Source of the DNA: Podospora pseudocomata
Lineage: Eukaryota; Ascomycota; Sordariomycetes; Sordariales; Podosporaceae
NCBI RefSeq assembly: GCF_035222375.1
Contig: NC_085887.1
Coordinates: forward strand, 2,765,501-2,829,500
Direction of reading: 5' to 3'
DNA length: 64,000 nucleotides
The notes under the pieces were generated by a model. The model had not been told where the DNA came from and searched no databases. It saw only the letters and a list, made by a program, of their open reading frames with translations. Shown here one piece after another: positions 55,591 to 64,000 of this stretch. Every line of letters starts with the position of its first letter. Position 1 is the stretch's first letter. Made by a program: the position numbers and the translations under genes.

Positions 55591-56639
55591 TCAAGGCTGG
55601 ACAACAACAAATGAATTTCTTTCTCCCGCCCAAACCCCCTTTATTTTCTTTTTGTCGTGATCAAACTCCCCCTTTAGTCTTGTCCATTCTGTGACTAGTT
55701 TTGTTTCTCTGCCTAAACCGAGTTGGCCAGAGGAGTTGTCTCCCCGTCCCCAGATTTCGTCGTCGGTGGTTAGAACTAGGACGTGTGACTGGCCGACTGC
55801 TACGTCTTTAATATCTTTTTCGTTGTCGTCGCCTATTACGACGGGTTCGGGAGAGTCGGGGATGTCAGGGTACCAGGTTGAGCAGCGGCTTGGGTGGCCC
55901 CAGAGGTAGAGGTCGTGGCCGGCTGTTAGGGCTGCTACCAAGCAGCCTGAGGGAGAGGAGGAGAGTTTCGTTACTGGGCCTGTGGGGAGGGAGGAGAGGT
56001 CGGGGATGGGATGGGGGTGATGGGGGGTTGGGAGGGGAACAAGGGCGGGAGAGGAGGGGGGGGTAGCGGGGGTCGCCCCAGGAGAGGACGTGGGATTCTG
56101 GGGGGAAAGGGCGAGGAAACCGGTTGCGTAGGGGGTTACTTGGGCAAGGTGAAGGGTGGGGTAGGAGATGGGTTGGGAGGAGGGGGAGAGGAGGGTGGTG
56201 AGGGAGGGGTATTGGAGGGGGTGGGGGTTTGTTGGGTGGTTTGGTACTGGTGTTTGTTAGAACTGGGGTGGAGGGGAAGGGAAAGGGGATAGTACAGACC
56301 TACTACTATGTCGTTGGAGGCTTCAGCGAAGTGGTGGTAGTGGTCTGGGTGCGAGGTTGAGAGTTGTTGGTGGAGTTTTGGGACCAGGCCGGCTGTGTAG
56401 GTTGGTGAGAAGGGGGTGGTGGTTGTGTAGACTGGAGTGGTTAGTTAGGTGTGGGTGTTCAAGGGGCTGGGTTTGGGAGGCTTACCTAGGGTATATGATG
56501 GAAATGGACGGATATAGTCTATGTCCTTGTCCTCGAGAAGGCAAGTGAAAGTGAAGATGTCGTCTGGTTGTTGGTCTTTTTTGGTGGTGTCAAAGTCTAA
56601 TTGGCTCCAGGCGTTGAGGCCTGCTGCATAGAGTGACAT
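55591..56639 (-). CDS. RCC1-like beta-propeller protein with a hidden frame-shifted segment
   Basis: Exons 56639-56486, 56431-56300, 56246-55591; 313 residues. RCC1 repeats fold into a seven-bladed propeller; RCC1 itself is the Ran exchange factor, but short fungal forms like this have no known role. Blade motifs: YAAGLNAWSQLDF at the start, then ALTAGHDLYLWG, DVAVGQSHVLVLTTDDEIW and GDNSSGQLGLG near the end, with VWAGERNSFVVV at the C-terminus. Introns of 54 and 53 nt have CTAAC branch sites. The as-written frame is open throughout, but between C runs at 56100-56105 and 56056-56063 (minus-strand sense) the translation is Pro/Thr/Ser junk, while the neighbouring frame encodes a good RCC1 blade, SHVLSWGDPRYP. 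So the sequence seems to hold two compensating one-base indels. Convergent with PRE8 (187 bp) and divergent from DCL2. Confidence 0.8.
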
Positions 56640-57364
56640 GGTAATTATGATGTTTGGAACTTTTATGTATGACAACTGCTGGCCTGTATAAAAAACCATT
56701 CAACGGCAAGAAACAACCTGGAATGCTTGCCTTGTGCAAGGTAACTTACTTGTACCTGCCCATCCAGTTGGTGTAAGCAGACCAATAAGGAAGGCGCGCA
56801 TCCACTAAACCTCGTGATCCCCACCTCATGCAGACGGCTTGCCAAGCAGCTGCAGCCTCACTTCAGCATTGCCGGCAGTAGGCCTCATCGACACTCGTTT
56901 TTGCATGATTTCAAGTATATATATAAAAGGATCCCAATTTGATTTCCCGACGCGGGATGGACCTCCTGTTCTGACGACACTCTGGTCTCGACATCATTGC
57001 TCCATCTGCCCTGTCCTGCCAACCGACCATGCTCAGCGAGGTCACAACTGGTCGGTCATCATTCACTCGAGATATATGAATGGGCAAGATCCAAGCGGTA
57101 TGTTCTCACCAGTGCATTGCTGTGTGGGCCTCCACACATCAGTACTACCACCCTTTGACCTTAGTGAGGCCTGCGGTGGCTTACCCACACTCCAGTTTGT
57201 TTCGTCCCAATCTGTTCCGCCGCTGCTTTGGAAGATGGGGACGAAAAGGCCATATAAATTTCTTCTTTGCTTTAAAAGGCTATCAGAGTTTTTTACTTCC
57301 GCCACTTTGCTCGGAAGACCATTCACGCCACAAATCCTTTTTCTGTTTACGCTCAACGCCGGCT
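56640..57364. promoter_or_regulatory. Divergent promoter region of RCC1-like gene and DCL2
   Basis: 725 bp between start codons. A strong TATA-like sequence lies at 56916-56928. No gene supported. Confidence 0.5.
56916..56928 (+). promoter_or_regulatory. TATA box candidate for DCL2
   Basis: TATATATATAAAA, followed by a 437-nt possible leader up to the DCL2 start. A strong TATA box would suit a gene induced on demand, as DCL2 homologues are by virus infection; that link is inference. It could also be used by a shorter unseen transcript. Confidence 0.4.
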
Positions 57365-60300
57365 ATGGAGTCAAAGGATATTAGGAACACGATGGCAGAT
57401 GAGCCCAAGGCATCCTCTTCTGATGAAGATGGACTTCAGGGGGTGGAAGAGGCCCTGCAGGCGGAGGCATTGGCAGAGAATGTCTACCAAGTGTCCTCGG
57501 ACACTGAAGACACAAGTGGAACTGAGACGCCCCCTGAAGTCAAGACCTCTCCTGAGGTGATCATGACCGCGAGAGCATACCAAGTCGAAATGTTTCAGGA
57601 GAGTCTACAGCGGAACATCATCGTTGCAGTAAGATACCTCAGAATGTGATGGTTATGGGTGAAACTGACGCGGATATACCTACAGATGGACACAGGAAGC
57701 GGAAAAACTCAAGTGTGAGTTGAGCTTCGTGATTCAGTTTTGCGGAAATTGCTGACTTTTTACGTAGAGCGATACTTCGAATTCAGGAAGAGCTCGGAAG
57801 GAGCCCCAAGGTAGGTTGTTTACGAAGCCGATAATGTGGTCGAATAAAACTGACGAGATAAGTAGCTTATCTGGTTCCTTGCTCCTACCGTTCAGCTTGC
57901 CGCCCAACAGTTTGAGGTCATCGAAAAACAGATACCAGGAGTTCAGTCAAGGTTCATCTGCGGCGCGGACAATGTTCAAGCCTGGAAGTTTAAGACTGGT
58001 GTTTGGCAGGCGGTCCTCACCAATGTCCGGATCGTTGTGTCTACGTACCAGATCTTGTTTGATGCTGCCGTAGCACACGCTTTTGTGCCCTTGGAATCTA
58101 TTAGTCTTCTCGTCATCGATGAAGGTGAGTTTTCCTTGTCCATTTCGTTAATCATGGTTCAAGACTGATAAGGTGCAGCCCATAACTGTGTCGGCATGAA
58201 TCCTGTGGCTAGACTTATGAGAGAGTCGTACGCCAAGCTGAAGCAGGAGGGGAAACCCGTCCCTCACATTCTGGGTCTCACGGCTAGCCCTTTGATGAGG
58301 TCCAATCTCGCTGGTATAGAAACACTCGAGCAGACCCTTGATGCAATCTGCAGGACGCCCTGTAGGCACCGCGACGAGCTTATGGCTCAGGTGAACCGCC
58401 CAGAGATGAAAGCATTCATATACGGAGACCTTCCTGAACCTCAAAATGCCACCCCATCGTCTTCAAACATGACCAGGCTCATCGACACCTTACGACAGAT
58501 GGATATTACGGCCGATCCTCACATCATACGACTCCGTGAGGAGAACACGGAGCGTAGTCGTGAGGCTCTGAAAAGCGCCATCATGTCTCGCGATACTCAG
58601 TCACAGAAGCAGATGAAGGCGCTGTTTGCAAGAGCAAGAGAGATGAGGATGAACCTAGGACCGTGGGCGGCGGAATATTACATCAACAGAGTTGTCACTG
58701 AGTTTCTCAAAGTTGGCAGTCCACCCGCCCCATCGGTTCACAACCTTTGGGATGGGGAAAAGGCCTATCTTTCGGCTACACTTCAGGGTATTAAACCTGA
58801 AGCACCGCCGAGCCTTCCAGATAACCTCTCCCGCAAAGTTCAAGCCTTGCTACAAATTCTCGCCTCCCATAAAGGCAACCCCGTGGGAATCGTTTTTGTC
58901 ACGGAGAGGGCAACCGCTTCGGTCCTTTCGCATGTTCTCTCGGTACATCCCGTTCTCGAGTCTCGCTACTCCGTGGAGTCTATGGTTGGCACATCAAAAC
59001 TTCCTGGGGGCAAGCACAGTTTTCTCGATCTCACCACGAAAGAGGACATTGAGTCTCTGCACCGGTTCAGAAAGGGCAAGGTCAACTTGCTGGTGGCTAC
59101 AAGCGTTCTCGAGGAAGGCATCGATGTACCCGTGTGCAACTTGGTCATCTGCTTTGACAAGCCCAGCAACCTCAAGTCGTTCATCCAGAGACGAGGGAGG
59201 GCTCGTATGAACGAGTCGGAACTCTGGGTTCTTTTCAAAGATGATCAGGACCAGTCTCTGGAGGAGTGGAAGGAGCTCGAGCAGGAGATGAAGCGCAAAT
59301 ACGAAGACGAATTACGGGAAATAGCAGGGCTTGAGCAGATGGAACAATCCGAGGCGGATGATTATCCCAAGATGACAGACCCAACAACAGGGGCACAGAT
59401 GACCATCCACGACGCAAAGCAACATCTCGATCATTTCTGCTCAACCTTGTCCACCAGGAAGTTTGTCAACTGGGCGCCGTTTTACATTATCCACGATCTG
59501 GAGGGAAACCCCATCGACGCTCGCAAACCCGGCCTTCGGGCCGCCACTGTGAACTTGCCCGTCTCACTGTCCCCGAGTTTGCGTCGTGCAGAAAGCCTGC
59601 GGACCTGGCCCTCGGAGGCTTTTGCTTGCAAAGACGCCGCTTTCCAGGCTTACAAGAAGCTCTACGAGGCGGGTTTGATCGACAAGAACATGCTGCCTGC
59701 CAGAACAACGCCTGGCTTGGTGGAAGTTGGAAAAACGGAGGGGATCACCACTGTTGAGGTGCAATATAATCCCTGGCTGGAGGTATCAAAGGCTTGGGAG
59801 AGCAGCACTAAGCTGTACAGTCGGCGTGTGACAATATCCAGCGAGGACGGCACACATTGGGCACAGCTGGACCTTTCGCTTCCAATCCCCGTTCCTTTGA
59901 TAAGAGATCAAGTCATTCATTCGGAGCGCAAAACATCTTGGACTATATCCATGGGGGCTGCTCATGAGAGAAAGTATGACAAGGACAATCGAGATCACAC
60001 TTATGGTTTGCTCGCGATGGCCTACGGACATCGGTTCCCGATAGAGAAGAAACAATATCCCATCCGTCTTTTCTCGCCAGAGGAGGAGATTACTATTGAC
60101 CGCATGGCCGCATTGGAATTCAACCGCGACTCTCTCGCCAACTGTTCTCAGTCTTACCTCATCCGGGATGTTGACAGCGCCAACCACCCCTATTTCTTTA
60201 GAGAGTGGCTTCCAAAGAAGCCTCCCATGAACATGATCAAGTCCGTGTTTAAGGGGTTCGAGGAGGCCCCAGAGGACGTCCCTTATGTGTCTGTGCAGGC

Positions 60301-62097
60301 GTTCCCCAAGAGGGCAGGTCAATTCCGCAAGTTACCCGATGCTTTCATTCACCGGCTACCCAGCGGGAAGCCTTACCCGCGAGTGATTCTTGCGAGCCAG
60401 GTCAAAGTCGACAAGATCCCAACTGTGTTTGCCCATGTCGGTCTGATGCTTCCCGCTCTTACGGCTGCAGTGGGTGACTATCTTGTTGCCAGAGACCTGC
60501 TGGATGGGTCGCTGCAAACGACCGGGATCACGGGTCTGGATCTGGTGGTCACGGCCATCACAGCATCGGGGGCGAGGAGGTCAATCGACTATGAAAGAAT
60601 TGAGTTTCTGGGAGATTCCATTCTCAAGTTTTGCACAACTATCAACTGCTCGGCACAGTGTAAGTTTACTTGTCCCTTTGATTTCTAGAACAGTGGCTGA
60701 CCGCGGTTCAAGACCTCCACTTCCCAGAAGGCTTCCTCTCGGCGACCAAAGACAAGATCGTCTCCAACTACCGTCTCTGCAAAGCTGCCATAGATTTCGG
60801 ACTCGCCCGCTACATCATCAACACTGCCTACACGACAGACAAGTGGCGGCCCGTGTTTGTGGAAGATTACCTCGAGCGCACCGACAACCCTTCTGCCGAT
60901 GGACCGAAAACCAGGGAGATGTCGACCAAAACCCTCGCCGATGTGGTAGAAGCCTTGATCGGCGCCTCCCACATCAGCGGCGGTATCAACAAAGCCCTCG
61001 CTTGTATTTCTCAGTTTCTCCCCGAGGCCAAATGGCAGAGCATCGACCACGGCCGCCAGGTCCTCTACGACGAAGCCCCCGACGACGAGCCCCTCCCTCC
61101 TAACATGCACCTTCTGGAGAAACTGATCGGGTATACTTTCAAGAAAAAGTCCCTCCTCATCGAGGCAATGACCCATCCCTCTTTCAACATGCAAGATACC
61201 CGCGCCTCCCTCGACAGGCTAGAATTTCTTGGCGACGCGATACTAGACTACCTCGTTGTCGAATCCCTCTTCTCCCTCCGCGAACCACTGACCGGTCTCC
61301 CCCTCGAAAACTCCAAGCTCCACCTTTTACGCACCGCCCTTGTCAACGCCGACATTTTGGGGTTTTTGGTGATGGAGTGGGCCATCGAAGAGGAAAGATA
61401 CAACGCTGAAGTCATCCTCCCTAATCCCACTTCCAACCCATACCTCTCCCCCTCACGACGAACTTCTAGTTCAAGCACTAACCCCCCAGAGATCAACCTC
61501 ATCAGCACCACGGCCAAATTCCCGCTGTGGTCATTCCTGCGGTACACCTCGCCCGAAATGGGCGAGCACATCCTCTCTACCCAATCCCGGCATTCTTTTC
61601 TCCGCGACGAAATCCGTCACGCCCTTGACCGCGGCGAAAAATACCCCTGGCCCGCGCTTACAAGACTCCAAGCACAAAAGTTTTATGGCGATGTTTTTGA
61701 GAGCTTGATGGGAGCTGTCTGGGTTGATAGTGGGGATTTGGAAGAGTGCAGGGGGTTGATGGAACGAATTGGGATCATGGGGGTGATGGAGAGGTTGGTG
61801 AGGGAGGGGGTGCACTGTTTGCATCCGAAGGAGGAGTTGGGGCTTTTGGCGGCGGGAAGGGCGGTGGAGTATAGGGTTGAGGAGAATGAGGAAGGGCAGT
61901 GGGAGTGTGCTGTTGTTTGGGCGGAGACGGGGGAGGAGGTGGTTAGGGTTGGGGGTGCGAGGAAGGGGGAGGAGGCTAGGGTTAGGGGGGCTGATGCTGC
62001 GGTTGGGGTGTTGAAGGCGGAGAAGGAGGTAAGGGAACAGGAGAAGAGGAGGGTGATGTTGGAGAACTTGGGAAAGGATGTGGTTGTTGATGCGTGA
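57365..62097 (+). CDS. DCL2: Dicer-like protein 2
   Basis: Exons 57365-57628, 57686-57714, 57768-57810, 57866-58124, 58179-60659, 60713-62097; 1486 residues. DCL2 cuts double-stranded RNA into small RNAs for quelling and antiviral RNAi in filamentous fungi. Order: acidic N-terminus; helicase with GSGKT near residue 92, the DEAH box at 197-200 (split by intron 4), and helicase-C ending IQRRGRARMNES near 535; the Dicer dimerisation fold around HLDHFCSTLSTRKFVNWAPF; RNase IIIa with IEFLGDSIL (~1006) and RNase IIIb with LEFLGDAIL (~1195) and FESLMGAVWVDSGD. Both RNase III sites keep their acidic residues. No clear PAZ domain is visible, as usual for fungal DCL2. Small 5' exons (29 and 43 nt) and an AAG acceptor at 60712 are fixed by frame and homology. 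A second ATG at 57392 is nine codons later. Confidence 0.95.
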
Positions 62098-64000
62098 GGG
62101 AGGGGTAGACTGGATGTCTCTAATGGGGATGATTCGGGCAGCGAGGGGAAGGGGGTTGGTATCAGCGGGAATCTCTCTACATCTGTGTTTTTGATGTTTC
62201 TTTTTTGTTTCTCTGCTTGGATACTGCCTATTTCTTGTTTTGTTCTGCGAGTTTTTTCTCTCTTGGATGACGATTGCCGCAAAATATCTGTTTCATAGCG
62301 CTGGCTTGGATAAAGCGCGAGATACCCACAGAGCTCATTGTTTGAATACCCTGCCAGCGTGCGGTATATTTTAAACAAATATACCTTGCGCTGGCCGGGT
62401 TTTTGAGGGGTTAGCTGTATGGATAGTTGTGTTTTTACTGAGCAGCGCTAGACAGGTAGAGAGCTGATTTGGATATTGAGTGTGGGTTTGGAGGTTGGTT
62501 AGATTCAACATATCCGGACATCTGGGATCACGAAGGAGGACTTGAATGAAATTGTCGTCTGGAGATATCTTTTGTTGAGTAGATTGCTTCAATTTTCCAA
62601 TTTTCAGTAGGCTGATGAACTGTTATTCGGGTTGCAGTCGAGCTGTTGGGTTAGAGTAGAGATTCAACATGACGTGTAAGTCGGCATAAAGCTCAAAAAG
62701 CTGGCCTTGGTACGGGATACCCAACGGATATCACGGCATTCTTCTTGACCACTTAGCCCATCCCGCAGCGAATGCAAGTCCAACTCCCAAACTTAGATAC
62801 TTGCAAGGCAATATTCTACAGTCTTGGATGACGTTTACCCTACCTCGCTCGGGAAAGTCCCATCATCAAAGACGTATGCACTATATCCGAACCGAACCGA
62901 ACCATCATCCTATGATGTAGGTGAGCAACTAACTTAGCTTCCCCGAAAGGTGAGAGAGGTGAGCGATGATGATACGGCCCGCGCATCCGCTCGGCGGCAG
63001 CGCCCGCCTCTTCAATCAAGCTTTGTTGGAGGAGGATCAAAAAAACTGGGAAGAAAGCCGATTGCGTTATCGCTCAGGCTGGGGCCATGTGTTGTCTTGT
63101 TGCTAGCTATCCTCTCCAGAACGATGCATTGGACTAGAAATCTTGTTGGCTAGGCGAGTGTATGGTCGGAAGGATCATGACCATAAAGTTCCTGAACCTT
63201 GTTTGTCGACAATATATTGGGCTGCCCTGACCAGTGGGAATCTCGCCGAGTTTCTACACCACCCGACCCTCTCATGCAAATGCGGGCGGGATCTTTTGGA
63301 GGGGTGGTGGAGGGGGCACAGTTTGGCAGGTGTCTCCGACTCCCTGCCGTACGAAGTACTCTGACGACACAAGCTGGGATTGGCAGATCTTGGAGCTATT
63401 GCGTGGGGGTACAGCCAGGCTGCACGGGGCTGGGGAGGACTATTCTTGTTTGGGGATGGTGCATCTATGGCAACACGAACTTCAGGTTTGAAAAGCGGTT
63501 GGTTACACGAGTTGGGAGGTCGGTGTGATTGGTTGGTGTCGGGATGTTTCGAGCCGCGATTGCGTGGACTTTTCTTGGGGGGGGGGATGAGGACTATTTG
63601 CATTGATGGGAGAAGAGCGATTGATAGACGTTGGTGATGAAGCTTGGCTAGAGATAGCTCACGATATATTTTTCTTGGTAGGTAAGTGTATCCCTGCAAA
63701 TCCCGTTGGAGTTTGGTTTGACAGGGGGATCGAGATCTCGCCGGGGGGTTGCTGCAGCCGAACCATGGCAGACGACAAAACCAAAGCTCCACACGCGATA
63801 TCGCGATATGGCAGGTGTGTATGTGTGTGTCTGTGGAAGAAAACAGAATCAGGTAACCCGTGTTGTTGGTGTTTGTGATAGCCCAGTTTGATGGGCCATG
63901 TTGCATCTGTCACACCTCCCAGTAGTCCTCATCATTATAGTCGTGTTGGTTTTATTATCTTTGACCTTTTCCCCGCCATGTTTTGTGTGTGTGTGTTCTC
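62098..64000. other. 1.9-kb right-end stretch without a supported gene
   Basis: Contains the DCL2 3' UTR and GT-rich stretches near 63812-63835 and at the very end (63987-63998). Open frames on both strands at 63175-63906 show no domain or splicing pattern. A gene beyond the right edge may have its promoter here. Confidence 0.5.

Overview
The window reads as nuclear DNA of a filamentous ascomycete, most likely a Sordariomycete (Sordariales-like). Reasons: genes with several short introns (mostly 50-230 nt) using GTAAGT/GTATGT donors, CTAAC/CTGAC branch sites and CAG/TAG acceptors; no operons; a full-length Dicer-like 2, a Stc1-domain protein, an isocyanide synthase and a Fot1/pogo-type transposon. 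I found no tRNA, rRNA or CRISPR. All gene models are hand-spliced; exon coordinates are given in each entry.

Layout. 1-731 (-): edge-truncated coiled-coil protein with a 12-bp coding minisatellite. 1603-5085 (-): second-largest subunit of RNA polymerase III. 5.1-8.8 kb: long gene-free stretch with a 71-nt T run, leading into a six-exon PUF RNA-binding protein (8844-13233, +). 14.5-17.7 kb (+): RFC small subunit and the ER retention receptor ERD2. 19167-20666 (+): single-pass membrane protein with a coiled-coil ectodomain. 20806-22662: a 1.86-kb pogo/Fot1 element with perfect 47-bp inverted ends and a frameshifted transposase. 23.77-23.95 kb: a cluster of hairpins that looks like an unidentified structured RNA, followed by a LicD-family type II membrane protein (24235-25212). 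25.4 kb: perfect 13-bp minisatellite. 26223-27484 (+): Stc1-domain protein. 30284-32412 (+): DUF7514-like protein. 33240-35284 (+): sugar-porter MFS transporter. 38058-40013 (+): isocyanide synthase fused to a TauD-type dioxygenase. 40271-42664 (-): acidic repeat/coiled-coil protein. 44245-45819 (+): pyruvate dehydrogenase kinase with a possible readthrough extension. 46817-48813 (-): sphingosine-1-phosphate lyase. 50349-51398 (-): GT34 mannosyltransferase. 52493-53551 (-): RING-CH membrane E3. 54249-55403 (+): proteasome alpha-2. 55591-56639 (-): RCC1-like protein. 57365-62097 (+): Dicer-like 2.

How they fit together. Most are conserved housekeeping genes (Pol III transcription, clamp loading, ER retrieval, PDH control, sphingolipid breakdown, Golgi mannosylation, proteasome) in unrelated positions. 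The accessory content is the isocyanide synthase-dioxygenase, the transposon, the LicD protein and the low-complexity genes. Two RNA-silencing components (Stc1-like and DCL2) lie 30 kb apart and are not a cluster.

Points most worth checking: the single-ORF isocyanide synthase-dioxygenase; a TAG stop in the strong CARYYA readthrough context at the end of the PDH kinase with about 70 further in-frame codons; the hairpin cluster at 23.8 kb; and two places (transposase, RCC1-like gene) where paired compensating frameshifts sit in or near base runs, which may be assembly errors or real.
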